DNA of 64,000 nucleotides from Pelagibius sp028280305 (GCF_965233615.1 NZ_OZ247495.1); one strand, 5' to 3'. Shown: positions 1 through 9,451, counted from the first letter of the stretch. Numbers and translations are program-made. The notes: generated by a model from the sequence alone, not told the origin.

Positions 1-1050
1 ATCCGCTTCGCCGGCATCGGCGGCGAAGAGATGACCAAGCAGGGTCTGAAGAGCCTCTATCCGATTCACGAGTTTGCCGTGATGGGCTTTATCGAGGTCC
101 TGCCGCATCTCCTCAAGATCATCCTGCGCATTCGGCAAACGGCCGCGGCGGTACGGTCGCTGCGCCCTGATGTGCTGGTTACCATCGACTCACCGTCCTT
201 CACCCTGGAAGTGGCTCAGAGCCTGAAGGGCGAGGGCATACCGCTGGTGCACTATGTGGCACCCCAGGTCTGGGCCTGGAAGGCCGGGCGGGCCAAGCGT
301 ATGGCGCGTTATCTCGACCGCATCCTGGCCTTGCTTCCTTTCGAGCCGCCGCTGTTTGAAAAACACGGTCTGAAGACCCGCTTCGTCGGGCACCCGGCTG
401 TCGAGCTTGCGCAGAGCGAAGAGGAACGTCTGGCCGACCCTCTTCCCGAGGCAGGTAAGGGGCCGCTTCTGGCGGTCCTGCCCGGCAGCCGCAAGGGCGA
501 GGTCGGCAAGCTGATGCCGATCTTCAGGGCGACCGTTGCCGTTCTTGCCGAGCGGCATCCGGGGTTGCGGGTGGTCATACCAACGGTGGAGACGGTCGAA
601 GCCGCTGTCCGCGAGCAGGCCGCGTCCTGGACCGTGCCGGTGGAGGTTGTGCGCGGCGCCGCGGCGAAGCACGCCGCCTTTGCCGAGGCCCAGGTCGCTC
701 TCGCAGCGTCGGGTACTGTTGCCCTTGAACTGGCCGTCGCAGGCGTGCCCACCGTCATTGCCTATCGCCTGACCGGGATCGGCAGCCTGTTCTCCGCCAA
801 GCTTCTAAGAGTTCCCTTTGTCAGCCTGGTGAACCTGATTGCCGGCAGGATGATACAGCCGGAATTCCTGCAGGGTGAGTGCCGGGTGGAAAATCTGATT
901 GAGCCGGTCGACAGCCTGCTGCGTGACCCCGCAGCCCGCCGGACCCAGCGTGAAGCCTATCTCGACGTTGTCCACGTATTAAGACCTGTAGACGCCTCAC
1001 CCAGCCGCTGTGCGGCACGCGAGATCATTGGTCTGCTCGCGGAGAGGTGA
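1..1050 (+). CDS. lpxB: Lipid-A-disaccharide synthase, 5' end outside the window
   Basis: Glycosyltransferase that joins UDP-2,3-diacylglucosamine and lipid X into the lipid A disaccharide at the inner face of the inner membrane. The reading frame is open from base 1, so about 40 N-terminal residues of the usual ~390 are missing; 349 residues are visible. The visible start reads FAGIGGEEM, matching the family's early GIGG segment. VAPQVWAWK (about residue 83), LPGSRKGEV (about 160) and the ASGTVALELA stretch (about 235) are typical of the sugar-nucleotide binding half. It overlaps the next gene by 4 bases (GTGA). Identity is secure; only the truncated start is unknown. Confidence 0.93.
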   Translation: MRFAGIGGEEMTKQGLKSLYPIHEFAVMGFIEVLPHLLKIILRIRQTAAAVRSLRPDVLVTIDSPSFTLEVAQSLKGEGIPLVHYVAPQVWAWKAGRAKRMARYLDRILALLPFEPPLFEKHGLKTRFVGHPAVELAQSEEERLADPLPEAGKGPLLAVLPGSRKGEVGKLMPIFRATVAVLAERHPGLRVVIPTVETVEAAVREQAASWTVPVEVVRGAAAKHAAFAEAQVALAASGTVALELAVAGVPTVIAYRLTGIGSLFSAKLLRVPFVSLVNLIAGRMIQPEFLQGECRVENLIEPVDSLLRDPAARRTQREAYLDVVHVLRPVDASPSRCAAREIIGLLAER

Positions 1051-3227
1051 GCCTCAGGGTTCGTGGAGTAGGTCAGTTGTTAGTACTAGTTCGAACTGCT
1101 TTCGGGGCGTTTTTCATCGCCCTGGTCTCGGCTGTGTTTGCCATATCTTTCGCCGCTATCGTCTACACTGGCGAGTTGGCCCAGTATCTTGATCGCGGTA
1201 TCGGTTTGACGTTGCTGGGCAGCTTTGTGATCGCTGTTATGGGCGCGTTCACCCTTTCTTTCCGCGGTTCTATTCTTGCCCCCCAGGATGTGCCTGCCAT
1301 TTTGCTTGCAGGCGCCGCTGCGTCGTTCGTCGCGTCGGGAGAGCTTTCGGGCGAAGAACTCTTCGCCACCATAGCCTGCTTGATCGTTGTGGCCTCGCTG
1401 GCGACAGGCGCGGCTGGGTTGTTGATTGGGCAGATGAAGCTGGCCTATATCGCACGCTTTGTGCCCTACACGGTTCTCGCTGGGTTTTTGGCGGCGACGG
1501 GCCTTATGCTTTTGATTGGTGGTGTCAATGTGGCTGCGGGTTTGTCGTTTGGAGCGGACGGGGCGGCAGCATTTCTAACGCCGGACAGTCTCTTTAAGTG
1601 GGTACCTGCGCTGATAGCGGCGGTGGCGATCGTTGCAGCAACGCGTGTTTTCAGAGGCTACATCACCTTGCCCTTGGCCCTGATAGCCACAGCGGTTGGA
1701 TACTATGTCCTGTTTTGGGTTTTTGGACTCTCCATGGCTGAGGCACGCGAACGGGGACTCTTGCTTGGACCCTTCCAGGAGGGAGGCTTTCTGCTGGGCG
1801 TCAACCCGGCGCTGCTGACCCAAGCTGATTGGGTCACCGTCATGTTGCAAGCGCCGGTAATCCTAACCATCGTCGCAACGGTCATGATTGGAAAGACACT
1901 CAACGCCTCAGGGTTGGAACTGGCCTTTCGGAGAGACTTTGATATTAGCCGTGAGGTCAAGGGCGTGGGCATTGCCAATATGGTGAGTGCTTGTGTTGGG
2001 GGGCTTCCGGGCTATCACAGCCTGAGCGAATCCATTCTGGCCAACAGGCTCGGTTTGATTGGACCAATTGCGGGGATCAGTAGTGCCTTTGGTTGCGCAG
2101 CGGTGCTCTTCTTGGGCGCCGGCATGATGTCTGCCCTGCCTGTCGGCCTTTTCGCGGCAGTGATCGCGTTCCTGGGTCTCGATCTGCTTTACGCATGGCT
2201 TTGGGAGGAGCGGCGGCGTCTAAGCGTGCGCGATTACACGATTGTTGTTTTGATCCCCATCGTTGCCGTCTCTTATAGCTTTCTGACAGCCATTGCGATT
2301 GGGCTGTTGATGGCATGCGTCTTCTTTGTGATCGCTTACGCCAAACTCGATTTGATCCGTTCAATTAGTAGTCTGGCCGCGAGGCGATCGTGTGTTGAGC
2401 GCCCCGACACCGAGCTGCGTGTTTTAGCAGAAGCGGGTCTTCGGGCCCAAATTGTGGAGTTGTCCGGATTTCTCTTCTTTGGATCTGCCAGCGTACTGCG
2501 CGAACGGATGCAGGCTGTCATGGACGGTAAGGGCCCGGAGGTTCGCTGGCTGGCTATCGATTTCAGGCATGTGAGCGGCATTGATGTCTCCACGCTGCGG
2601 GTCCTGCAACGTTTGGTGTCTGACGGTGCGCAGAATGAAGTGCAGCTTATCCTGTCCGGGCTTGCGCCCTCGGTGGAAGCGGCGTTACGGGAATCGATAG
2701 GCACGCGGGAAGTCGGCTTTTTCACTTCGCTCGACGAGGCTCTGGTGCATCTTGAAGATACTCTCCTGGCGCAAAATCAGGCCGATGATCGCGCAGCTGA
2801 GGAGAGTATCCGAAACCGCATGGAAGCACTGTTCACGGAGACCACGTTGGATGGATATGCCGAACAGATAAGGCTGGACGCGGGCGCGGTGCTTGTGGAA
2901 AGGGGCGCGGCTTGCAATGACATCTACCTGCTGCGTTCGGGTGAGTTGAAGGTTGCGGCGCCGTGTGGCGAAGGACAGACCGCGATTGTTGCAAAGATCC
3001 GCCCGGGATTCGTTGTCGGGGAAATGGCCTATTACTCCGGGCGCGGCAGGTCCGCCGACATTGTCGCGGATAAGCCGTCAGAGCTGCTGCGGATCAATAT
3101 GGATCGCATGGAAGTCTTGGAGAGAGACAAGCCTGAGTTTGCGTCGCTGTTCCACAAGCTGATCGCACGCGATCTGGCGCGCCGTCTCAATCGGACGACA
3201 ACCCTTCTGCGGGATTTCGGCGTTTGA
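1047..3227 (+). CDS. SulP-family anion transporter with STAS and cyclic-nucleotide-binding domains
   Basis: Predicted inner-membrane transporter of 726 residues. Residues about 12-430 form a series of hydrophobic helices with the SulP segment LPGYHSLSESILANRLG. Residues about 455-555 look like a STAS domain (DFRHVSGIDVSTLRVL). Residues about 600-715 look like a cyclic-nucleotide-binding beta-roll (YLLRSGELKV, GFVVGEMAYYSGRGRSADI). The GTG start overlaps the lpxB stop, suggesting translational coupling. The substrate cannot be told from sequence: sulfate, bicarbonate or dicarboxylate are all possible in this family. The C-terminal domain suggests gating by a nucleotide or another small ligand. 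Codon use is visibly less GC-rich at third positions than in lpxB and gltA, consistent with a later insertion (inference). Confidence 0.82.
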   Translation: MSLRVRGVGQLLVLVRTAFGAFFIALVSAVFAISFAAIVYTGELAQYLDRGIGLTLLGSFVIAVMGAFTLSFRGSILAPQDVPAILLAGAAASFVASGELSGEELFATIACLIVVASLATGAAGLLIGQMKLAYIARFVPYTVLAGFLAATGLMLLIGGVNVAAGLSFGADGAAAFLTPDSLFKWVPALIAAVAIVAATRVFRGYITLPLALIATAVGYYVLFWVFGLSMAEARERGLLLGPFQEGGFLLGVNPALLTQADWVTVMLQAPVILTIVATVMIGKTLNASGLELAFRRDFDISREVKGVGIANMVSACVGGLPGYHSLSESILANRLGLIGPIAGISSAFGCAAVLFLGAGMMSALPVGLFAAVIAFLGLDLLYAWLWEERRRLSVRDYTIVVLIPIVAVSYSFLTAIAIGLLMACVFFVIAYAKLDLIRSISSLAARRSCVERPDTELRVLAEAGLRAQIVELSGFLFFGSASVLRERMQAVMDGKGPEVRWLAIDFRHVSGIDVSTLRVLQRLVSDGAQNEVQLILSGLAPSVEAALRESIGTREVGFFTSLDEALVHLEDTLLAQNQADDRAAEESIRNRMEALFTETTLDGYAEQIRLDAGAVLVERGAACNDIYLLRSGELKVAAPCGEGQTAIVAKIRPGFVVGEMAYYSGRGRSADIVADKPSELLRINMDRMEVLERDKPEFASLFHKLIARDLARRLNRTTTLLRDFGV

Positions 3228-3263
3228 GGGTCCGGTGAGGCACCGGCTTCGCGACGCGATAAG

Positions 3264-3289
3264 AAAACGCCCGGGTCAGACCCGGGCGT
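3264..3289 (-). terminator. Intrinsic terminator behind gltA
   Basis: Arms ACGCCCGGGT (3267-3276) and ACCCGGGCGT (3280-3289) form a 10-bp GC-rich stem with a 3-base loop. Read on the minus strand it is followed by TTTTCTTAT, so it best serves gltA, which ends 43 bases upstream. Read on the plus strand only a weak T-rich stretch follows, so it may also slow transcripts leaving the SulP gene. Confidence 0.75.
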
Positions 3290-3331
3290 CTCGTATCTCA
3301 ATCTCGTTTACGAGCGTAGCCATGAGCCGCT

Positions 3332-4648
3332 TCAGCGCTTATCGATTGGCACGTAGTCGCGCTTGGTGTGCCCGTTGTAAAGCTGGCGCGGACGGCTGAT
3401 GCGCTGCTTCGGATCCTCGATCATCTCGCGCCACTGCGCGACCCAGCCGACGGTGCGCGCGAGGGCGAAAAGCACCGTGAACATGGAGGTCGGGAAGCCC
3501 ATCGCCTTCAGGATGATGCCGGAATAGAAGTCGACATTGGGGAAGAGTTTCTTCTCGGCGAAGTACTCGTCCTCCAGGGCGATGCGCTCCAGCTCCATGG
3601 CGACGTCGAGCAGGGGGTCTGTAACGCCCAACTCCGCCAGCACCTCGTGGCAGGACTTCTGCATCACCTTGGCGCGGGGATCGTAGTTCTTGTAGACCCG
3701 GTGGCCGAAGCCCATGAGCCGGAAGGGATCGTCGCGGTCCTTGGCCCGCTCGATGAACTCGGGAATGCGGTCTTTGGTGCCAATCTCCTGAAGCATCTGC
3801 AGCACGGCTTCGTTGGCGCCGCCATGGGCCGGTCCCCAGAGCGATGCGATGCCCGCGGCAATGCAGGCAAACGGATTGGCGTTGCTCGAGCCCGAGATAC
3901 GCACCGTCGAAGTGGAGGCGTTCTGCTCGTGGTCGGCATGCAGGATGAAGATACGGTCCATGGCGCGCGCCAGCACCGGACTGATCTTGTATTCCTCGCA
4001 GGGGACCGAGAAGATCATGTTGAGAAAGTTCTCGGCGTAGTTCAGGTCGTTGCGCGGATAAACGAAGGGCTGTCCGATCGAGAACTTGTACGCCATGGCG
4101 GCAATCGTCGGCATCTTGGCGATCAGGCGGTGGGAAGCGACCATGCGCTGATGCGGATCGCTGATGTCCGTCGAGTCATGGTAGAAAGCCGACATGGCTC
4201 CCACAACGCCGACCATGATGGCCATCGGATGGGAATCCCGGCGGAACCCCCGATAGAAGTAGTTCATCTGCTCGTGCAGCATGGTGTGGTAGGTGATCGA
4301 GCGTTCGAACTCGGTCTTCTCGTCCGCTTTCGGCAGCTCGCCGTGGAGCAGCAGATAGCAGACGTCCATGAAGTCGCTGTGTTCCGCCAGATCCTCGATC
4401 ATATAGCCGCGGTGCATCAGGATGCCGACTTCGCCGTCGATATATGTGATCGCCGAATCACAGCTCGCGGTTGAAGTGAAGCCGGGGTCGTAGGTGAAGC
4501 AGCCGGTTTCGGCGTAGAGGCGGCTCACGTCAATGGCACGCGGCCCGACCGAACCGCCGAGGATCGGCAGTTCGATGCTTTTTCCTGTCGAATTGTCTGT
4601 CAGGGTGACGGTCTGCTTGGTGCTGCTGTTAGGCGTTACATCATTCAT
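3332..4648 (-). CDS. gltA: Citrate synthase
   Basis: Condenses oxaloacetate and acetyl-CoA to citrate, the first TCA-cycle step, in the cytoplasm. It has 439 residues, close to the length of the hexameric bacterial type II enzyme. Visible family segments are ITYIDGEVGILMHRGY near residue 70, the substrate-binding stretch HADHEQNASTSTVRISGSS near 245, SLWGPAHGGANEAV near 275 and GFGHRVYKNYDPRA near 315. The start at 4648 (MNDVTPN) was chosen because a GGGATGG stretch precedes it; an in-frame ATG at 4684 would add 12 residues with no family resemblance. It is a single gene with its own terminator, convergent with the SulP gene. Confidence 0.97.
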   Translation of the reverse strand: MNDVTPNSSTKQTVTLTDNSTGKSIELPILGGSVGPRAIDVSRLYAETGCFTYDPGFTSTASCDSAITYIDGEVGILMHRGYMIEDLAEHSDFMDVCYLLLHGELPKADEKTEFERSITYHTMLHEQMNYFYRGFRRDSHPMAIMVGVVGAMSAFYHDSTDISDPHQRMVASHRLIAKMPTIAAMAYKFSIGQPFVYPRNDLNYAENFLNMIFSVPCEEYKISPVLARAMDRIFILHADHEQNASTSTVRISGSSNANPFACIAAGIASLWGPAHGGANEAVLQMLQEIGTKDRIPEFIERAKDRDDPFRLMGFGHRVYKNYDPRAKVMQKSCHEVLAELGVTDPLLDVAMELERIALEDEYFAEKKLFPNVDFYSGIILKAMGFPTSMFTVLFALARTVGWVAQWREMIEDPKQRISRPRQLYNGHTKRDYVPIDKR

Positions 4649-4861
4649 TTTACCATCCCCATGACTATCGAAGGAGCTTTCCACTTGGCCGGCAGCATAG
4701 AGAAACCGACCCTTTCAATCAATTACCGCGGTGCAGCAAAACACACCGGCGGCGCGATGCTAATATTGGTTTCCCAATGCTTGGTAAACAGGCCGCCAAG
4801 CCATTGAAACTACGGAATCTCCCGCCCTTGCGGACAGTTGTTTCCGCCAAACGCCGGGCGA

Positions 4862-6283
4862 TCAGGTCGCCCTGGCCTGATCGGCAACCCTGGCGAGAGC
4901 CTCGTCGCGGCCCAGGATATCCATCACCTCGAAGATTCCCGGTGACGAATTCGACCCTGAGAGCGCCGCCCGCAGTGGCTGCGCAGCTTCACCAAGCTTG
5001 CAGCCCTCAGCCTCGACAAAGCCTCTTACAGCCGCCTCGATGGCGTCTTCACTCCACGAATCGAGCGTCGAAAGAGCGTCTTGCAGACGGGCAAGACGCG
5101 ACCGGGCTTCGTCGTTCAGGATCTTCTCGGCCTTGGCATTCAGGGCGAGGGGCCGATCAACGACGTAGAACATAGCATTTTCCGCCAGTTCGACCAAATT
5201 CTTTGCCCGGCTGCGGAGACCCTCCATGCCACGTTCCAGCCTGACACGTTGCGTGTCGTCGAGTGGGTGGCCCAGCTTTTCCTCAATGAACGGCAGGACG
5301 GCGGCCAGCAATTCGGCCGGATCCGTCTCTCGCATATAGATGCCGTTCAGGTTACCGAGTTTTACAAAGTCGAAACGTGCCGGCGACTTTCCGACGCCAT
5401 CCAGATCGAACCACTCGACGGCCTGCGCTGTGGAAATGATTTCGTCATCGCCGTGGCCCCAGCCGAGGCGAAGAAGATAGTTGCGCAGCGCGGCGGGCAG
5501 ATAGCCCATATCGCGATAGGCATCGACTCCCAACGCGCCATGGCGCTTCGACAGCTTGGCGCCGTCGGCGCCGTGGATCAGCGGGATGTGCGCAAAGAGC
5601 GGGGCCTGCCAACCAAGCGCTGCATAGAGCTGCGTCTGACGAAAGGCATTGGTCAGGTGATCGTCGCCGCGCACGATGTGGGTGACGCCCATGTCGTGGT
5701 CGTCGACGACGACTGAGAGCATGTAAGTCGGTGTGCCGTCGGCGCGCAGCAGGATCATGTCGTCGAGCTGCTCGTTGCCGACTGTCACCGACCCCTGGAC
5801 GAGGTCGGCGATTTCAGTTTCGCCGGACTGCGGCATCTTCAGGCGCACCACCGGTTTCACACCCTCCGGCGCCTCAGCCGGATCGCGGTCGCGCCAACGC
5901 CCGTCGTAGCGCATGGGGCGGCCTTCTGCCCGGGCGGCGGCGCGCATCTCTTCGAGCTCTTCCGGCGAGGCATAGCAGTGGTAGGCCTTGCCGTCGGCGA
6001 GGAGCTGGCGGGCGAGGGCAGCGTGATGGTCGGCGCGGGAGAACTGGAAAACGATCTCGTCGTCCCAATCCAGGCCGAGCCACCCCATGCCGTCGAGGAT
6101 CGCGTCAATGGCTTCCTGGGTCGACCGCTTGCGGTCGGTGTCTTCGATGCGCAGCAGAAACTTGCCGCCGTGATGCTTGGCGAAGAGCCAGTTGAAGAGC
6201 GCCGTCCTGGCGCCACCGATGTGGAGGAAGCCCGTGGGGGAGGGCGCAAAACGGGTTACGACGGGGGCTGAGGTGGAAGTCAT
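4862..6283 (-). CDS. gltX: Glutamyl-tRNA synthetase
   Basis: Class I aminoacyl-tRNA synthetase that charges tRNA-Glu, possibly also tRNA-Gln, which alphaproteobacteria usually correct through GatCAB. It has 473 residues. The nucleotide-binding motif is in FAPSPTGFLHIGGARTALFN near residue 12 and the second signature KLSKRHGA near 245. The C-terminal ~150 residues are the helical anticodon-binding part. The start at 6283 (MTSTSAP) has AGGAGCGG just upstream; an earlier ATG at 6343 would add 20 unrelated residues. It lies 213 bases upstream of gltA on the same strand and diverges from comEC. Confidence 0.97.
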   Translation of the reverse strand: MTSTSAPVVTRFAPSPTGFLHIGGARTALFNWLFAKHHGGKFLLRIEDTDRKRSTQEAIDAILDGMGWLGLDWDDEIVFQFSRADHHAALARQLLADGKAYHCYASPEELEEMRAAARAEGRPMRYDGRWRDRDPAEAPEGVKPVVRLKMPQSGETEIADLVQGSVTVGNEQLDDMILLRADGTPTYMLSVVVDDHDMGVTHIVRGDDHLTNAFRQTQLYAALGWQAPLFAHIPLIHGADGAKLSKRHGALGVDAYRDMGYLPAALRNYLLRLGWGHGDDEIISTAQAVEWFDLDGVGKSPARFDFVKLGNLNGIYMRETDPAELLAAVLPFIEEKLGHPLDDTQRVRLERGMEGLRSRAKNLVELAENAMFYVVDRPLALNAKAEKILNDEARSRLARLQDALSTLDSWSEDAIEAAVRGFVEAEGCKLGEAAQPLRAALSGSNSSPGIFEVMDILGRDEALARVADQARAT

Positions 6284-6363
6284 CTGAGGATACCGCTCCT
6301 GAAATCGATGGCGGGGTTTAGCACAGCACCAGCGGCAGTCCAATCGGTCTGAAACTCTCCTTT

Positions 6364-6390
6364 TGCGTGTTCGTTGGGCGCTCCTATAAT
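6364..6390 (+). promoter_or_regulatory. Candidate promoter of comEC
   Basis: A perfect TATAAT box lies at 6385-6390 with TTGCGT at 6364-6369, spacing 15; TTTTGC three bases further up gives spacing 18. Transcription would begin near 6397, downstream of an upstream in-frame TTG at 6374, which supports the comEC start at 6428. This is a motif match only. Confidence 0.4.
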
Positions 6391-6427
6391 CGCCAACCGT
6401 TCAGCGCGCCGGGGAAGGAGAGAGGGC

Positions 6428-8614
6428 TTGGAGCGCAGCGTTGATCCCGATCTTCCTTCCCGTGATGCCCAGGAAAGCTCTGCGCCGTCGCTGCATTCCG
6501 CCGGCAGCCGCTTGGCAGGCTGGTTTGCCGCGCGATTCCTCGCGGATCGGGAGCGCTGGCCGCTCTGGTTGCCGGTCTGCTTCGGTCTGGGGATCGCCCT
6601 CTATTTTGGCCTCCCGGCGGAACCCCCGCTCTGGCTCGGCGGCGCCTGCTCTCTTGCATCTCTCGTGGTCTTCATCCTGCTCGGACGCCGCTTCAAGGCG
6701 CGGTTTGCCGGTCTGGCGCTGCTCGTTTTTTGTCTCGGCTTTGCTGCTGCGCAGTTGCGCAGCGCCTGGGTCGAGGCGCCGGTTCTCGACGGGCGCTGGG
6801 GACCGGCCGCCCTGACTGCGGAGGTGTTGGCCGTGGAGCAGCGCGAGCGCGGCTGGCGGTTTCTGCTGCGCCCCCTTGTCATGGAAGGCTTAGAGCCCTC
6901 GGCGCTGCCCGCCAAGGTGAGGGTCACGGCCCTGCGGGTGGAGGGGGCGCCAAGGCCTGGAGACAGCGTCACCCTGCGCGCCCGGCTAAGGGCGCCCAGT
7001 CCGCCGAGCATGCCCGGCGCTTTTGATTTCGCCCGCCAAGCCTATTTTCAGCAACTCGGCGGTATCGGCTTTGCTCTCGGGCCGCTGCGGACGCTGCCGG
7101 AGCCCGGCCGCGAGGTTGGCAGCCGCAGTCTCACCGACCGCTGGTCCCTGTTCTGGGCCGAGGCCCGGCAGGCCATCGCTGGTCGGATCGCTGCCCTGTT
7201 GCCGGGGCAAAGTGGCGCCGTGGCCGTTGCCTTGGTCACCGGTCAACGCGGCGGTCTTGCCGAGGCGACGCGCGAGGACATGCGCGGGGCCGGTCTTGCC
7301 CATCTCCTGGCGATCTCCGGTCTGCATATGGGCCTTGTCGCCGGCCTGCTGTTCTTCAGCCTGCGGGCGGGCCTCGCGCTCATCCCCGATCTCGCCCTTT
7401 ATCGGCCGATAAAGAAATGGGCGGCTGTTGGCGCCGGTCTGGGAGCCTTCATCTATCTCTGTCTGGTCGGCGGTACCATTCCGGCCCAGCGCGCCTTTCT
7501 GATGCTCTCCATCGTTCTGCTGGCGGTTCTTCTGGATCGCCGGGCGATTTCACTGCGGCTGGTGGCGCTGGCCGCGCTGGTGGTTTTGCTGCTTGCGCCC
7601 GAAAGTCTGGTCTCGGCGAGTTTTCAGATGTCTTTCGCGGCGGTCATTGCCCTTGTCAGTTTCTACGAGGCCTGGCAGCGCCGGGACTATCGAGAAACGG
7701 CAGTCGAGCGGACGGCGCTGCGGCGGCTCGGTCTCTATGTCCTAGGCGTCGCCGTCACCTCCCTTATCGCCATTCTGGCAACCAGTGCTTTTGCCGCCTT
7801 TCACTTTCAACGCCTGGCGCTTTTCGGGCTGCTGGCCAATCTGCTGGCCGTGCCGCTGACGGCCTTCGTGATCATGCCGGCAGCGGTTATCGGCATGCTG
7901 CTCATGCCCTTTGGCTTCGAAGCCATAGGCTTCGTGCCGATGGGGTGGGGGATTGATCTGCTGCTGATTCTGGCCGAAGCCGTGGCCGGGCTTCCGGCGG
8001 CCCATGTTCAGGTGCCGCCGATGCCGCTTTGGGGGCTCGCGGCCGTGGTCCTCGGCGGCCTCTGGCTCTGTCTCTGGCAGAGCCGTTGGCGGGTCTGGGG
8101 TCTCGCGGTCATGCTGCTCGGCGCGGTCTCGCCTGCGGCTTTTGCGCCTGCGGACCTGCTGGTCAGCGGGGATGGGCGTCAGGTGGCTCTGCGCGACCTG
8201 GAGGGCCGGCTTTGGGTCCCCGACCAGCGCGCCGGACGCTTCACACTCGACACCTGGCGCCGCGGCAACTATGCCCCGCAAATCGAAACCTGGCCGCACA
8301 ATGGAACGGCTGCCGGAGATCTGTTGAGATGCGATCCGCTGGGGTGCCTCTATGCGGGGGCCCACGGAAAAGCCGCCGTTCTGCGCAACCCGTTGGGCGC
8401 TGCGGATGACTGTGCAGCGGTGGATGTCATGGTGAGCCTGGAGCCGCTGCGCCGGCACTCCTGTAGCGGCCCGGCCCTGGTTATCGACCGCTTTGACCTT
8501 TGGCGCCACGGCGCCCATGCCATCTGGTTGACGCCACAGGGACCCCGCGCCGCAACCGTGCGCGACGAACAGGGCAGGCGGCCCTGGTCGCCCTACCTCG
8601 GACGGCCGCGGTGA
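6428..8614 (+). CDS. comEC: ComEC/Rec2-family DNA uptake channel protein
   Basis: Predicted polytopic inner-membrane protein of 728 residues. In competent bacteria ComEC carries the transforming single strand across the inner membrane. Several N-terminal hydrophobic helices (residues about 35-90) precede a soluble OB-like segment with the DUF4131 character, then the competence domain with GLAHLLAISGLHMGLVAG near residue 295 and GTIPAQRAFLM near 350. The C-terminal ~130 residues are soluble but shorter than the full beta-lactamase-like domain of the largest family members. The TTG start at 6428 is preferred because AAGGAGAGAGG precedes it; another in-frame TTG is at 6374. It is convergent with lexA, 21 bases apart. 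No other competence genes are in the window, so natural transformation is not shown. Confidence 0.9.
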   Translation: MERSVDPDLPSRDAQESSAPSLHSAGSRLAGWFAARFLADRERWPLWLPVCFGLGIALYFGLPAEPPLWLGGACSLASLVVFILLGRRFKARFAGLALLVFCLGFAAAQLRSAWVEAPVLDGRWGPAALTAEVLAVEQRERGWRFLLRPLVMEGLEPSALPAKVRVTALRVEGAPRPGDSVTLRARLRAPSPPSMPGAFDFARQAYFQQLGGIGFALGPLRTLPEPGREVGSRSLTDRWSLFWAEARQAIAGRIAALLPGQSGAVAVALVTGQRGGLAEATREDMRGAGLAHLLAISGLHMGLVAGLLFFSLRAGLALIPDLALYRPIKKWAAVGAGLGAFIYLCLVGGTIPAQRAFLMLSIVLLAVLLDRRAISLRLVALAALVVLLLAPESLVSASFQMSFAAVIALVSFYEAWQRRDYRETAVERTALRRLGLYVLGVAVTSLIAILATSAFAAFHFQRLALFGLLANLLAVPLTAFVIMPAAVIGMLLMPFGFEAIGFVPMGWGIDLLLILAEAVAGLPAAHVQVPPMPLWGLAAVVLGGLWLCLWQSRWRVWGLAVMLLGAVSPAAFAPADLLVSGDGRQVALRDLEGRLWVPDQRAGRFTLDTWRRGNYAPQIETWPHNGTAAGDLLRCDPLGCLYAGAHGKAAVLRNPLGAADDCAAVDVMVSLEPLRRHSCSGPALVIDRFDLWRHGAHAIWLTPQGPRAATVRDEQGRRPWSPYLGRPR

Positions 8615-8635
8615 GACGGTTCTTGTTTCCCGGAT

Positions 8636-9355
8636 TTAGTAGCGGCGCAGCAGTCCGACCAGACGGCCCTGGATGGTGACCCGCTCCGGCGGGAAGAGAC
8701 GCGTTTCATAGGCCTGGTTGGCCGGTTCCAGGGCGATCGCGCCGCCCTTGCGCCTGAGACGCTTCAGGGTCGCTTCCTCGTTGTCGATCAGAGCCACGAC
8801 GATGGAGCCGTTTTCCGCCGTGTCGCCGCGCTCGATGAGCACCGTGTCGCCATCCAGAATGCCGGCGTCGACCATCGAGTCCCCGTCGACCTCCAGCGCG
8901 TAGTGTTCGCCGCTGCCGATCATCGCGGAGGGCACATCCACATGGTTGGAATAGTCTCTCAGGGCTTCGATGGGCGTACCCGCTGCGATCCGCCCGTAGA
9001 GCGGCAACTGCATGGCTTCGGAATCGTTGGCCGCCTGGGCGCCGGGCAGCGACCCGGTGAAGTTGCCCTGGATGACCTTCGGTGCGAAACCCGGATTGAT
9101 GCCGCTCAGCGGTGCCGGTTCTTCACCCTTCGACCCCAGATCGTCGGGCAGCCGCATGACTTCAACGGCCCGGGCGCGGTGGGGCAGGCGCTTGATAAAG
9201 CCGCGTTCTTCGAGGCCGGTGATGAGCCGGTGGATACCGGACTTCGATTTCAGCGCAAGAGCGTCCTTCATCTCGTCGAAAGACGGCGAAACGCCATGGC
9301 GCTGAAGGTGGCCATGAATAAATGTGAGAAGTTCGTGCTGCTTTTTCGTGAGCAT
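8636..9355 (-). CDS. lexA: LexA SOS repressor and self-cleaving peptidase
   Basis: Represses DNA-damage genes and cleaves itself when RecA filaments form. It has 239 residues. Residues 1-65 are the winged-helix DNA-binding domain starting MLTKKQHELLTFI. The predicted cleavage bond is Ala125-Gly126 in GRIAAGTP. The catalytic Ser160 lies in VDGDSMVDAG and Lys198 in EATLKRLRR. The start at 9355 matches the conserved family N terminus; an upstream in-frame ATG at 9436 would add 27 unrelated residues. It is last in the trpG-trpD-trpC-moaC-moeA-lexA series but separated from moeA by 188 bases holding an SOS box, so it is probably autoregulated from its own promoter. Confidence 0.97.
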   Translation of the reverse strand: MLTKKQHELLTFIHGHLQRHGVSPSFDEMKDALALKSKSGIHRLITGLEERGFIKRLPHRARAVEVMRLPDDLGSKGEEPAPLSGINPGFAPKVIQGNFTGSLPGAQAANDSEAMQLPLYGRIAAGTPIEALRDYSNHVDVPSAMIGSGEHYALEVDGDSMVDAGILDGDTVLIERGDTAENGSIVVALIDNEEATLKRLRRKGGAIALEPANQAYETRLFPPERVTIQGRLVGLLRRY

Positions 9356-9436
9356 CTGCTGACTGGACCCCCAGGGTATCGACGGCGGCGGTTCGGATGA
9401 CACAAGATATGGAACAAAACCAAAACCTAGGCACAT

Positions 9437-9451
9437 GTTCTAGTTTGGTTC
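9437..9451 (+). promoter_or_regulatory. Alphaproteobacterial SOS box upstream of lexA
   Basis: GTTC-TAGTTTG-GTTC is an exact match to the GTTC-N7-GTTC direct repeat bound by alphaproteobacterial LexA. It sits 82 bases upstream of the lexA start, in the gap behind moeA, which fits autoregulation. The repeat is read on the plus strand, opposite to lexA. Confidence 0.8.

Noticed and set aside
3368..4474. Long plus-strand open frame opposite gltA
   Set aside because: Its product has the His/Gly/Asp-rich composition of an antisense shadow, and the minus strand encodes an unmistakable citrate synthase.
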